Below, one piece after another: positions 11,023 through 23,215 of a stretch of DNA of 64,000 nucleotides; the stretch's first letter is position 1; the number at the start of each line of letters is the position of its first letter. Source of the DNA: Gymnopus androsaceus JB14 (lineage: Eukaryota; Basidiomycota; Agaricomycetes; Agaricales; Omphalotaceae). The notes beneath the pieces are model-generated. The model was not told where the DNA came from. It ran no database searches and worked only from the letters and a program-made list of their open reading frames with translations. The DNA is taken from the NCBI GenBank assembly GCA_009733575.1, contig ML769396.1, forward strand, positions 186,001-250,000, given 5' to 3'. A program made the translations under genes and the position numbers.

Positions 11023-13543
11023 ATGACTCGACGCTCCCTTCGAATTCAGGAGAAGCAAGTTGCTTCAGATCCTTCTCACACGGATACCGCCGCCAGCTCA
11101 ACTGGTCGCAAAGGTGACGAAGACGAGGATGAGGACCAGGATAACGACGATAAAGGAAATCGACGTCCTCGCAAACGAGCTAAGAAGAGCTCAGCAACAA
11201 CGAAAGCAGTCGCCACAAGGAAGAACAAACAGCCAATGGCCGAGCAGTCTAAGAAAAGTTAGAGGAAAGCGAGGATTTCTTGCAAGATTAGCAGACGACG
11301 TTCCACTGGATGTGATTTTCGAGGTGGGTCTTTTATTTCATTGTTCTAGATATCCCTTCAACATGTTTCGTTTTAGATATTCTGCTACCTTGATCCAGGC
11401 GACCTTTTACGACTCGCTCGAACATCTAATGACCTCCGATGTATCCTGATAAGCAAGTCGTCGGAAAGCATCTGGAGAACTGCTCGTGGCAACGTCAGAA
11501 ATCTTCCTCCTCGTCCAGACGATTTGAACGAGCCTCAATATGCCCATCTTCTCTACGAGTCTTACTGCCATGTAAGCGCTTGAAGCCATAATGCATCGAT
11601 CTACGACTCATATAAAATACTAAATCCAGATATGCAACCACAAAGGACGATGTGATACCGTCGTCTGGACACTGCGCAAAAGGTGTTGTAGGCATTGTGC
11701 ATCAACGTAGGATTTCTATATTTCTCGAGATTTGGTCATTCATCTGGGTTCTTTAGTTTACCTATGTGCGACAACACGTTCCTAAAAAGTCAGCCATCGG
11801 AATACCGCGACTGTAGTATTTTGCCAACCGAGTGGGTCTCAGTGGAATGTGAGTCAGACCACTACTATATCCTATATATTGACCAAAAATAATCCCTCAA
11901 TAGCAAAATGGAATAGGCGCCTGGTTGTTCATGTCGATTTAGCAGCGCGACTCAAAGCAGAATTCGAAACCCTAAAAACTTCAGAGGCTCGTACGGCGTG
12001 GATTTCTGCCAAGAAAGACGAACGCCGTGCACAGCGCTCGGTGAGTGCTATGTGTCTATCTATTCTATAATGTGCGTACTAAGCCTCGTCTAGCATAATG
12101 ATTTGTGTGAGAGGTGGCTCCAAGGGCGACTAGATGAGCGTACCCATGAACTTGAAGATATTCGCAAAGAAAGGAAGGAAGCGTGAGTGGAGTTGCTTGA
12201 GGGGTCAAATCTTTCTTTTCAGCCACTTATATCTATTACAGCATCCTTAATCGACTAAAAGGAACCGGTTGGTACGAAGAAGCGAAGATCATGATCCGCA
12301 CGCCTTCATGGTATCGTCACGACGAGTTCTCGAGCCACAAACTAGTCAGACAGGCAAAGAAGTTGACGGAGTACGGTATGTTTACTCTTCCCTGCAGCAT
12401 TTCTTGAATTCTGAAAGAAATCGTCTACTCCAGGTTGGAACAGTATCAAAGACGAATTGGTAGAAATGTTATCGGAACATCGAGTGAAACGTCTGGCCAC
12501 GGAACGGAAAAACGCTGCTTCTCGGCGCTATGAAAGTATAGAGGAAGAATATACTCGAATCCAGTCAGAATCCGATCTTCGAGAGCCTTTCCCCGCCATG
12601 GGCGATGTAGTCACTCACAGGCTGTTCGAAGATATCATCTGGGACACTCCAGCCGATGAAGATTTGACTGGCGAGTTCTTCCGATCCAAACTATTGGAGC
12701 ATCTTCCCAGCATCCTCGATGAATGGAGACCCACGAAAATACAGGAGCTCGTTGAGATTATGCGTAAATCTCGTCCCGGTGCGACGACTTCTGACCTGCA
12801 CCTAGCGACGTCGGTCTTCAAATGCAAAAAGTGTTTCCAAGATATGCATTATCCTCAGATGTTTTATCACGAATGCTGTTTCCGATTCATGAACTGGAAT
12901 GAGCGCTTGCGTTCGTACAGCTTCTTCTGCTCCCCGTGGTCCTCTCAAAGACTCGTTTTTGACGAAGAAAAGTCGGAGATGTCGAGGACAATCGTCGAAA
13001 GATGTTCTCTCGATCCCGCCGCAACAACGGTACAAGATTTGTATTCTACTAATCCGCTCATCGAATGTACGTCCTGTGATACGGAACAGGGACGGGTTTT
13101 TATGCGGTGGCCGCTCATGGTAGGCTCATTTTTCCACTTGGAAATACCCGTCTAATGAATTCATTCGACTACTTAGCTAGATATTGCGGCGGCACAGCAC
13201 AAAGATCATAATCTCAGAATCTATTCCGTTGCAGAAGAACCAGCTGGTATCGCTGCTTGCGAACGGCTTAACAATGACAACGAGGAAATTCTGTCTTGTG
13301 CCCATTGCCATAAGCAGCTTACTATCTCGAATCTGCCTACCCATTTGACAAACGAGTAAGTCCCTCTCGAGTTGCAATGATAATTTTCAGTCGTATTGAC
13401 CGTGCTTCAGTCACAACATTACTATCGATTCTCCCTTTGATATTCACGCACTGCAAGAAAATTGGTACTGGAATCCTCGTTATAGATTACGATCGCTGTA
13501 TGCGCCGTTCATGTACAAGGAAACTAAAGAGGACATTGATTAA
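11023..13543 (+). CDS. F-box protein with Cys-rich segment (apparent single-base frameshift)
   Basis: ATG at 11023, stop TAA at 13541. The N-terminus is acidic then basic (DEDEDEDQDNDD; RRPRKRAKK), nuclear-localisation-like. An F-box follows: RGFLARLADDVPLDVIFEIF..LDPGDLLRLARTSNDLR, then SESIWRTARGNV. A cysteine-rich patch comes next (CHICNHKGRC..KRCCRHC) and the charged helical mid-region includes a W-rich VLxRPSWYRHDEF-type segment. Further Cys pairs (FKCKKCFQ; CTSC; CAHCHK) suggest metal binding. The last exon ends WYWNPRYRL..YKETKEDID. F-box proteins are substrate adaptors of SCF ubiquitin ligases; the target is unknown. Coding phase must change inside AAGAAAAGTTAG at 11251-11262: one A too many in the AAAA run would explain it. 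The gene is either slightly damaged or the base is a sequencing error. Everything after is open over about nine short introns. Confidence 0.8.
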
Positions 13544-14182
13544 AGAGGACATTGCATTCGAGAATCACTTACAATATCCCACCTGCATACTGGCGTCATT
13601 GTCCTGTACATAGATAGATAATCCGATTCGGTGTAAAATAGTTAGATTTGTGCGCTCACAATGGCGCATGCTGTTCTGAAAAGCTGCCTACCGAAAAAAA
13701 GTGAACAATGAACCATATAAGACTGTTAATAAGGAAGAATAAGGTCTTCGCGACGGCGGGGCGAAGGAAGTCAACGATAACTAGCGAGATCCCTCAATAC
13801 TGCTCAATTCTCCCGAGTTCCACAGTACAACAGCTCTCAATCCGACTCTCTCTCTATATCCTCCAATTGGCCATACACACCCTTTACCTCTTTCCGATTT
13901 CGAACTCTAACTGTAAACTCCCGCAGACAGTCTACCAAAGGTTCCGACTCGGACATTTCTGTCGCTTTAGAGCCTGGATTTTGAGACCTCGCCTTCATAC
14001 TCTTACCATATCTTCATTGGACCACTCTTAAGTTGCTTTTAAATAATGCAGACAGATATTCTGACTCACAAAGTCAGATTAATCGATTGACGGCGGGATT
14101 TTTTTGGCATGCAAGAATGCTAAAATGTAACGATACGACAGTATATATTTATTTTGTTCTGCTTTGTTGAGCTCGGGATCAC
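13544..14182. other. intergenic; 3' flank of the F-box gene and a gene fragment
   Basis: 13544-13714 is the 3' flank that is also present downstream of the duplicated exon at 16868-17205. 13805-13935 is a separate pseudogene fragment. Nothing was recognised from 13936 to 14182. Confidence 0.5.
13805..13935 (-). pseudogene. C-terminal fragment of the F-box/LRR family gene
   Basis: The bases around CCACAGTACAACAGCTCTCA through CTCCCGCAGACAGTC match 46220-46335 and 28208-28322. Those are the last codons of the F-box/LRR genes on the minus strand (TIRFRNRxEx..GxYxxLEDMEKxG). Only this piece is present; upstream coding sequence is missing. Confidence 0.75.
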
Positions 14183-16191
14183 TCAACTTGCGCTTGTCGC
14201 ATTCTTCTTAATGATCACCAGCTCATCTGCAATACTGCCATTGAGGCCCAGCACAAACTGGAACCTCAGCGCCGTTGCATTAATCGTCAGCTTGCTAAAT
14301 CCATAATGCTCCTGGTCCAACACCGCCGTGATGTTTAAGAGCGAGCCATTCAGCTGACTGTGAGACTCGATGTTCCCCGCCATGCCATTGACGATATGTG
14401 CCATTGACACCCCTTCGTTGGTGTAGTAGGTGTGGTCGTCTTTGATTGATGCAGAATCAATCGTGCCATTGATGGTGAGGGGATAGAGACGCTCGTACCA
14501 GTGGATGTGGCCAGCGATATAAACATCAACTCCGGCGTCGAGCATGAGCGACTGGAAGGCTGTACGGATGTGGGCTTGATAGGAGGAGATCCCTGAGCTG
14601 TACATGGGTCTGTGACTGTTAATAACAATCCAAGGTGTTCTGGTGCGGTCGACAGCTGCGAGATCCGCCTTGAGCCATTGGTATTGCTCGTATGCAGTGT
14701 TGTCTGTGAAACTACCGTCTATGGCGCCGAATGGCCCACTGTCTGTGATGAATGTCTGGTCCTCGGTGGGATGAGTCTCATCACCTGTCAGGTCAGCAAC
14801 AAATGGGAATTCTGGACTGTTGGCGTAATCTGTTTCGGTATTGAGAGAGATAAAGTGCGCTAGTCCATAGTCGAATGAGTACCAGAAGTTGTCGACGCCA
14901 CCAGACTCGTTTCCTGGCATACGGAAGCGGTTCGCGAAGGCTGTAAAGTTCCTATTATTATTAAGCATCAGTCAACAAAGTATTTCCAAGATTCAGCTGT
15001 GGAATCTTACCTCTGAGATGGTGGACAGCTATAATAAGTGAGAGATGGCTCGGCCACAGTTGTGTTGCTCTCGTTGTCATTCAAGTAAGCAGTCATGAGG
15101 TTCCCTGAGGCGTCAGCTTCACCACATGAAGCCTCGTGGTTTCCAGGAAGGACCATGTAAGGCACCTTGGTGGTGATGGCGTTAGTCCATTGTTGCCACA
15201 GATCCCAGTTGGACTCGTAGATAGAGCTAATGTCACCTCCCCTTGGACCTCCCTGGTTGGTAGAGAGATTATAAGCAGATTCCAGAATACTAAGACAATC
15301 ATATAACATCACCTCATTCGCTATCTCGCCTTCTGGAAGAGGGGTGAGGTACTCTGGGTTGTCGAGGCCACCTGGGAGCTCAGATGATGAGCCATTGTAG
15401 CAGACTGGCCATTCACTTGTACAAGGCCCGATACCACTGTACCAGGCATCAGCGTAACTGATGTCTCCTCCGTGCCAGAGGAAGGAGGTACCATCGGCAA
15501 TGGCATTGATGAGCTGCTCGTGAGTGCCCTTGGCATTGGTGTATCCCATATCATTCAGAATACTGATTGTGAACTCGCTCTGGTCACCAGCCTCACGAGC
15601 AGTGGTGAAGTGCATGATTTCAGATGCAGTTGTGCCATTTGCAGCTTCAATCTGATAGTAGTACACTGTGTTTGATGCCAAGTTCTGTATCTGAACGTCA
15701 TGAAAGTACTGACTACATTGAGTCACCGCAACCAGGGAACATGCCGGAGTACGGTCATATCTACAGAAAGCCTCGAGTCAGGACTCAGCATATTCTCCTA
15801 GTATTTGGAGCAACACTTACGTCCTGGAACTGCCAGTAGCAATATGCTTCAGGCTGGTAGGACTGCTGCCCCATTTGATGGATGGAGCAATATCGAGACC
15901 GAACGGGGTCTGGTAGTGAACGTTGATACCAGCAGGAATATATGATAGCGAAATGACATTGATGTTGTTGGTGACATGGGTCGATTTCGGTGCAACAGCA
16001 GGAGGTTCAACTACACGCTGGAAGCCCTTGCCATTGCCGTTGACAGTGGGATCAACCCAATCACCGACTGGGATTGCTGGGCCAGTGTATGGGAACGTTG
16101 TGTCAACGGCGGGTGAAGCTGCATTTGCACGGAGGGCCAGGAATGTTGCCAACAGCAGAGACGCCGTGGTGAACTTTTGAGTGGCAGCCAT
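14183..16191 (-). CDS. secreted purple acid phosphatase (metallophosphoesterase)
   Basis: Four exons, 16191-15821, 15760-15313, 15252-15011 and 14951-14183, give 609 residues with all phases consistent. The 60-base second intron is a multiple of three and leaves the frame open, but GGPRGGD after it fits the family only if it is removed. A signal peptide (ATQKFTTASLLLATFLALRA) starts the protein. An N-terminal fibronectin-like domain follows, then the metal-binding motifs: GDISY (about 222-226), GNHE (310-313), NSHRPMY (465-471) and GHIHWYER (501-508). This fits fungal secreted PAPs, two-metal enzymes releasing phosphate from esters outside the cell. Many N-glycosylation sequons are present. 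It is convergent with the F-box gene at 13543. Confidence is high. Confidence 0.95.
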
Positions 16192-16867
16192 TGGGGTGAA
16201 GCTGAGAAAGATAGCACCCCCGTATACTTATATACTGTCCGTCTATATTTATGTAAAAATCGTGTTAAGGCGCCGAATAACCACTGCCAATTGGTATGGA
16301 AAGCCGAAAGGCCTCGCTCATTTCACAGCCGATTACGAATCTATTATACTTTTGGAAAAACGCACCTCTTTACTGATGTTATTTAAAACCAAACAGAACG
16401 ACGTGGCAGAGAAATACAAGTGACCGTGCCGCGGTGGGAAATTTGTGTTTGGTGACGAACAAAAATCAGTAGCGAGCGTTTTTCGAAAAGTATGCTAGAA
16501 ATTCGTAATTGGCTGCAAAGGCCTCGCTCAGTTCCATTGTCAAGCACTCATTCCGAGATAGTTGCATTTATCAACAACTTCAGTGACTGGCTACTGTCCG
16601 GGGGGTATTCTGAAATTCTGAATGCCTCTGGAATACCTGGAGGCACACGCACACCTAAAAATTCCATTTGGCAAGCTTCAAGTCATAAAAGCGGTCTCCC
16701 GGGTCCCCGACGACCGCCACCAAACTCGAGAGATCACAGACTTGTATTTATTGAAAGGTTTAATTTTTCCAAGAGAGGGAAATTGGGTGGGTTGAGAGCA
16801 GGATCACGATATTCAAACAGACAAAGAAGTTCATCAGTGCCAGATTGAAAGGACCGGGACCAGGACC
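16192..16867. other. upstream region of the phosphatase gene
   Basis: TATACTTATATACTG at about 16223 lies some 30 bases upstream of the ATG on the minus strand and could be part of the promoter. No gene was recognised in the rest. Confidence 0.35.
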
Positions 16868-17205
16868 TCAGTCGTATTGACCATGCTTCAGTCGCAACAT
16901 TACTATCGATTCTCCCTTTGATATTCACGCACTACAAGAGAATTGGTAATGGAATCCTCGTTATAGATTACAATCGCTACATGCGCCGTTCATGTAAAAG
17001 GAAACTGAAGAGGAGATTGATTAAAGAGGACATTGCATTCGAGAATCATTTACAATATCCCACCTGCATACTGGCGTCATTGTCCTGTACATAGATAGAT
17101 AATCCGATTCGGTGTAAAATAGTTATTCGAAACGAAGATTTGTGCGTTCACAATAGCGCATGCTATTCTGAAAAGTTGCCTACCGAAAAAAAGTGAACAA
17201 TGAAC
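16868..17205 (+). pseudogene. duplicated 3' exon and 3' flank of the F-box gene
   Basis: Nearly identical to 13384-13714, starting inside the last intron (TCGTATTGACC) and running into the 3' flank (ATAGATAGATAATCCGATTC, then CCGAAAAAAAGTGAACAATG). The codon after AATTGG is TAA instead of TAC, so the copy of the last exon has an early stop. No F-box or other exon precedes it. The phosphatase gene lies between the source and this copy. Confidence 0.88.
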
Positions 17206-17329
17206 CACGGTACTATCACGGTACATTGTACATACTTGGGTCACTACCATGTTACTACATTATAGTGCATGTTACTTCATGGTAGTGATGTAGAAAAGAA
17301 ATAAATTCAAAAACAGAAAGAGGTACAAA

Positions 17330-17900
17330 ATCTGCTTGTTCATCTTTGGTTTGAGTAAAAAAAAGGCTCTATCGTACACTGCAACTAGGAATCCTCGTCG
17401 TCAGACGAATCGGAATCGCTACTCGCAAAGTCAAAAATTCGTGACTCGCAAATGATAGCTTGGGTAATAACATGCTTCACAGTTGAGGAAGCCCGTCTTC
17501 TGCGAAGCAATGCACCGGCTCATGGTTCGAGCTGGCCCTCGGCAGGCATCGACGCGGAGAGCCCAGGCCGGGCAATGATGGAAATTAACTCGGTAAATCC
17601 ACGACGCTCTCTCAAAGGGACGTCGGAAAGTACGAGGCGGGGGGACACGGATCATAAAGGAGGAGAGCGGGGTTGAGCTCTTCTCGATGTCGGACAGGTA
17701 AGTCAACGACAATGAGGAAGGGACATGTTGAGTAGTGGGAGGGAGATGGGGGCTTTCCCACCATATTGGCCTATCTGAGTTCTCCGAAGGCAGACGGGTT
17801 TCGCTAACAGATAAGGAAAGAGCTTATTGGGCCATAAGCTACAAGAATTTCGAAGGAAAGAAGCGTGAGGATGAGATAATCTGAATAACCGCGATGTCCA
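17330..17900 (-). repeat. dispersed repeat with coding C-terminal tail, copy 1
   Basis: Aligns with 54660-55220, and partly with 29985-30190. On the minus strand the shared part can be read as coding: SELISIIARPGLSASMPAEG, then GALLRRRRASS, ending in ESRIFDFASSDSDSSDDEDS and a stop. Upstream of that a segment reads TYLSDIEKSSTPLSSF. It looks like the 3' end of an unrecognised gene family. No start or full gene is visible here. Confidence 0.65.
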
Positions 17901-17913
17901 ATGCCAGATACTT

Positions 17914-19548
17914 CTACTGCTCATATACAAACATGTGTATCAGTCCCTCGATGAGCTGGTCTCTCAGCAGATCCACGGCCTCAAGTCCTTCAAGAGAGCA
18001 ATCTATGCAAATCGAAGATGTAGTTGCCGTCAGCTTCCGTAGCTGCAGCATCGTCATCTTCAGTAGACCTAAAACATCCGCAGAACTTCCTCCACGGCTC
18101 GTATCGGCTTTCCTTGCTGGGTTGTTGATAAATATACGGTTCTGCGCCTGATGGCAAGCAGTCCGCCATAGACATCTCCATGATTCATGGCAGGAAGTAT
18201 GTGGTCGTAGCGCCTTTAAATGTGAAGGGTTGCATCGTTTAGGTGACTGAAGTTCTGGAGGGGAGGAGCAGATGTCGTTCCATGTGCGCGTCAGCCTGTG
18301 ATGTGCAGCAAGAAATTGCATTCGCCTTTCAACGTTTATCGTTGGGGGGAATATTGGTTGTGGGTGCGGGTATGGTGAATGATTCCGTTGCACGCCCGAG
18401 TCGAGGTACGATGTCTGCGGCATATCGATTAATATGCGATAATAGACTACTCCGAGGAGAGTAGCCAGGGCTGGATGATTCCTATGCCGCTCTAACATTC
18501 GAACTAGTGAAACCCCAGGAACATGATCAAACCATAATATTTTGGTCACCAGTTTCTGAACGAGGTACTGCAATAGTGAGGAATGGTCGCATGTCAAAGC
18601 AATCATCAATAATCTCGAATATACTCCATCGGTTTCGTCCAATGTTTCGAGCGGTTCTTCAATTTCGGGGGAGGCAAGGTCCGGCTTGCTTCCGCCCGAC
18701 ATGGCAATGAGGGTCGAAGAGGAAGAGGCTGATGATGGACTCGCTTTGCTAGGTCTACGTGAAGTAGAGCATTTAAGCATGCGACATATTTGGTGTATAG
18801 CCCAGCATTCGAACGACGGGAAAGAATATTTATGTGCCATCTCCGCAATGTTGAGGAGACGATCAAGAGAAAGGGAACGAAAGTCAACATAACCATCTGT
18901 ATATGTTTCATCGAAGTGATCTTCGGGATTCAAGTAAAAATCTGGAGGACTAGAAGTGAAGTCAGAAAACCAGGAAGATGTTGAAAGATATTTTGACAGC
19001 TCACAATGCATGTAACACCCACAAAAGATCTCGGAACTTCTCTGCGGGAGCCCGGACTATTAGTGGTCTAGCGTCACTTGACCCTAGCAGGATCCCTGGG
19101 CGTTGAAACCATAGCCTTCTCTCGAAAGCGGAGCCGTCCCTACAAAGCACGAGAGTGTGTACCTGGTAAATGAAACGAGCCCTACCATCAGCGAGGTGAA
19201 ACAAATATATTGGGCATTGCATTTTACCTTGAATAGCGTGTTCTCCGCTTTCAATATACAGCAGTTCTCATCATTCAAGGCTGCGTCATAGTAGTAGTCG
19301 TGATCCCGAACAGCCCAGCTATTCGTCGAACTCCCGCTTGCGCGAGGGCTACTGTGACTATCGGAGGTTATGCCTTGGGTCTGGCGTCTTTGCAAAACTT
19401 TCGGCTTGGCTCCAGTAGTATGAGCATTGTGTTCTATCCTGGACCGTCTGCGATGATGCTTGGCGCTCCTGGGTCCTCGAGTGAAACGGCTGACGAAGAG
19501 CACGATCTTGCTCTGCATAGGATCGAGGATTCTGGAGATATTGAACAT
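17914..19548 (-). CDS. BTB/POZ domain protein
   Basis: Exons 19548-19228, 19162-19005 and 18949-17914 join in phase to 504 residues. After a basic, Ser-rich leader comes the BTB core: YYYDAALNDENCCILKAENT, LFKVHTLVLCRDGSAFERR, then APAEKFRDLLWVLHAF and DRLLNIAEMAHKYSFPSFE. This is the arrangement of the large basidiomycete BTB family. The C-terminal half is alpha-helical with a Ser-rich insert after CRMLKCSTSRR. BTB domains dimerise and often recruit Cullin-3; the partner is unknown. The start is the first in-frame ATG of the exon; an ATG ten codons further in is also possible. The next gene downstream belongs to the same family, so this is a small tandem pair. Confidence 0.8.
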
Positions 19549-19978
19549 GGTACAACCGTTGGCGCTAATCGTTATGGGCGCCGAAGAATGTGTTTTGGTA
19601 GTCGGGCCAGAGAAGGGTAAGTTTAGAAACCAGGACGATGAGCTTCAGATACAACCCCCCTCAGTAAGTAGGTCCGACATGACATATACACGTGTAGAGA
19701 TGAAGGCTTTCCAACGGTCGGTTTCAACGTGTAGAGAACGCCAAAAAAATCCGATAACCTCCCGGTATGCAGTATGTTGATTGAGGGAACGCGTCGATGC
19801 TTAAATGTCTTCTTAGAAGTCTCCGCTTCCTAACATGATCGAGCTCAAAGGAATACGATAAGATGACATTAGGAATCGAAAGGCTACCAACTCACATACT
19901 GTACATTATTCGACACGAAGGAGCTTCAAAGCCTGCGCGTACTATAATGCAGACAATGAAACCTCGGTAACAAAACCA

Positions 19979-21000
19979 TCATAGATCGAAATGATGATGG
20001 ACTGTCTTCAGAAGTTCATCCGTGCGCTTTTGCAATTCCGCTAGCGCATTGTGCCTACACGCCTCCGGCATATCCTCGTTCAGAGATAGATCATTGGTGA
20101 GGTACTTGTGCATTTCCTGCAGCCGTCTAATGGCATCGACCTGCGGTGATGGAATCCTGTTTGTTCCCGCTACCCAGTCATATCGAAGTTGCCAAGTATG
20201 ACAGCATTTCTCCGGATACATGCATCGCGGGGAATGCGCGTATGAAGGTGGTTTGGAGGCTATTTTATCCCACCAACATCGCAAGGAGTGATAACCGCAA
20301 AGTACATGTGTGATTTCGGCCCGTGTCAATGGGGAGTCGACGCCTATACCTTGACCTTTGGAGAGATTCGGTTCCAGGTCTATCATAGCGGCGTAAAAGG
20401 CGTGTCCGAGGAGTTTTAAGAACGGCTGCGCATCGCAATTCCAACGAGATGGCTGGGCCAACCTCATAGCATGTACATAGTGGAGTTCTCTGGAATGTAA
20501 TCTATGAATCCTGGGGTAAATAAAGGATGACGACAAGGTGAAACTGAATGATTGTACCTCCAAATACACATCTTTATCAAAAATGCAAATAAATGATCGC
20601 TTCTGACCCGTGAAACGAGCCTCAGCATTCGAAATAGAGACTGCGAGGAGCAGGAAAGGATAGCTGGGGTATTTGCCATAGTAATGAGTGCAAGCAAGCT
20701 GGATTCAGCACGCATTTGAAGTTGATTAATTGAATAGTGCCTCGACAACTCCTCCACATCGAGAAGACGTTCTAGATCTTTGTCGTTGAGAGGACATGGC
20801 AGAGAGCTATACAAAGAACGTCAGCAACACAACATCACAACGACTCTGAACATACTTGGAATGCAAAGTCGACAGAAGGTTATCGAATTGCTGAGCCGTA
20901 TGTCCGCGAAGAACGATGGGTAAATTAGGGTCCACGTTCTCCAATACAATCTTTCTGAACGTGGCGGAAACTTTGCATACAAGTGCGGTATTGAGCTACC
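19979..21000 (-). CDS. BTB-like protein, second of a tandem pair (5' end uncertain)
   Basis: Three exons are secure: up to about 20990-20856 (TFRKIVLENVDPNLPIVL, GHTAQQFDNLLSTLHS), 20806-20558 (LERLLDVEELSRHYSINQLQ) and 20510-19979 (MRLAQPSRWN to HHHFDL). Spliced phases agree at both junctions. The order of segments is that of basidiomycete BTB proteins, but diverged from the neighbour at 17914-19548. The first exon(s), which should carry the DVxFLV-type strand, could not be placed; candidate coding lies at 21000-21317. It may be a diverged but working gene or one that has lost its 5' end. Confidence 0.6.
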
Positions 21001-21317
21001 GGGGTATGGATGTCAGCTGGGTCTCTACATAAGAAAGCTAAGATATACACACCAGGAATAGCTTTGATTCTACTCTGAATGCACGAACCTGGTTCTTGAA
21101 GCTGTCGCCGCATCGCCTGTGAGCATGGGTAACGACGGGCGCATGGATGGTTTGTGAGGAAATTGGCATTCCGGGTTAAAGACAAAGAGTCAGAAACATA
21201 TCTGGGTTCTTTTAAGGACCCAAAGTCACGCTCGAATAAGCCATAAAGGTAAGTGACAAAAGATTGAGTGCTATTTGGTCTTATCTGAAGACAAAGGTAG
21301 ATCCTAAAAGTGGCCAT

Positions 21318-22053
21318 AGCCTCTGGCTACTACATTGGCGCGTCATTGATGGGAGAGCTGAAAGAAATTACTGAGAGACGTTGTAAGGTGCATAAAACGA
21401 CAATAATCGGAAGCTGTCCCCTTGACACTGGGGTAACAAAACAAAACACACAAAAGGCGCGCGCGCGCTGCGCGCCACACAAGACGAAGCACGTGTACTG
21501 ACGTACTACTCTCCTCGCGCCGCCAGCGTCTTCTTACTTTAGTACACCAGAGACTGCAATGGCCAGCTGTTTTCTTGGCTCCTTTGTTTCTTCCAATGAA
21601 ACCTCAAAAATTTCGGATCAGACCGATTAGCTTGCCTCCTCGAGGAGTCTCCTGCACGCAGCCGCGCTGTGATTAGGTCTAAACATCTAGAATACCGAAG
21701 CATTGTCAAAAGTTGCAGCGCTGCGAGCCTCATGTCCCAACAAAACGTTGAAATTCCGCGTTTTCTGTGGACACTGCATGGACCCCTCAACGTCAGCGCG
21801 TTTTTTCCGAAATAATTTCGGTTTAACTCTGGCCCAAGGACAATGGTTAATTCAGTACTACGTACTACCAGTACTTTTACCAAGGAAATGCCCCACCAGG
21901 AGTTTTCACAGTCTCAGTGCAGAGTGCAGAACTCTGGATGAGGGCAGGAACTATACCAAGACGCGGCGCCCGACGATCACCTCGACGGCTTCTGCTCCTA
22001 TTTCCATTATATACGGGCAGGAAACTTAAGGTGGAACTTTCCCCCTCACTTCA
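21318..22053. other. no gene recognised
   Basis: Contains an alternating GC stretch (GCGCGCGCGCTGCGCGCC near 21458). A 108-codon open frame at 21703-22029 (+) has no family resemblance. Confidence 0.4.
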
Positions 22054-23215
22054 GTGCAAAGCTTCATGCTTCCATCTACAGAATGCGAAGTAGACCCTAC
22101 CATTGAAGATGAAAATGCATCTTTCTTGAACCACTACTCTGAACGCTTTCCCGTCACAGTTTTCGCAGTAATAGACCGAGACGGTATTGGTGCTGGCGCG
22201 GGGGAGGGCAATTCATCCCCATCTCCGTCCATAACCTCATGGAACTCCTTCCTCTTCATCATCCCTGCATCCCTACTAGTCGTCGGCATCACAATTTATA
22301 TCGTTCTTTTACCATATCATATGGCATCAGCAGATGCCTCTGCGACCACTGGTTTGGATGTGGACGGTTACGGACTCTTGAACGAAAACGGATCCTCTAT
22401 CCCCAATGTTCATACTCATAATAACTCATGGAGCATGTGGCCATGGGAGGTCCCTTCCGAGTCCGACTCTGACCCCTCCTTGGATGGCGGCGATTGTACT
22501 ATGGCCGCCGGAAATTTATCGTTCAACATCCCCATCCCCGTCAGCTTACTTTGCTCCATTTCCGCTATCATAACTATTGTCCTTGCTTGCACTATCAATC
22601 GGCTAAGCAGAACCACCGCCCTTCGTTTCACGACGTTTGTGCAAGAACGTGTTCTTCCTGGTTCAGTTCAAGCTGCTTTGCACACGGTGATACCAAGCGA
22701 GAGTGCAATATTTGGGGAAAGGTGGTTTAAATGGATGAGATGGTGTATGATTACCAACTATGTTATATGTTGGGTATCGTTGGAGGTCTTGGTTTACTCT
22801 GCTTGTGGGTTTCTTTCTTCTGGTATTCGACAACTTTTTAGCTTGCTTTACAGGGCCTCGCTGCTTCACCGACCGTACTTTCCAACGATTTTACTATCCC
22901 ATCACTACTCTCTTCCTTCTCCTACACCTCATTCTCGGACCTCCTCTCCTGGCCGCAGGTTTCACATGCGCTCTAATCAAAACCTGCCCCGCACAATATA
23001 GCTTTGAGCAAAGGGAAAGACGCGTGAAGGAGGTGTTCCCGATTAGCTTTTTCAATGAATCCGAAAAGTCCAATACGAATAGTCGGATTGTGAACTCTAC
23101 TAGTGGTAATTCGGAGGGAGGCTTGGTCCATTCGAATCCGCTGTGGCCAGATCATGATATCGAGTTGCAGTTTGTGAATGAACGCGGGGGTAGTTTTTTC
23201 GCGGCGGATATCTAA
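22054..23215 (+). CDS. multispan integral membrane protein, unknown family
   Basis: Best model: exons 22054-22804 and 22854-23215, 370 residues, with a 49-base GTGGGT..ACAG intron; this is needed because the coding phase changes near 22800. Four hydrophobic segments are visible: NSFLFIIPASLLVVGITIYI, PVSLLCSISAIITIVLACTI, MITNYVICWVSLEVLVYSA and PITTLFLLLHLILGPPLLAA. A soluble loop rich in Asn, Ser and Asp lies between the first two, and the C-terminal tail is hydrophilic (ERRVKEVFPISFFNESEKS). I do not recognise a family. An alternative reading of the junction would lengthen the third hydrophobic segment. The initiator ATG is the first in the frame and has no verified upstream exon. Confidence 0.6.

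Noticed and set aside
21458..21476. GC alternating tract as a regulatory Z-DNA site
   Set aside because: Only one short tract with no neighbouring gene start; nothing supports a function.
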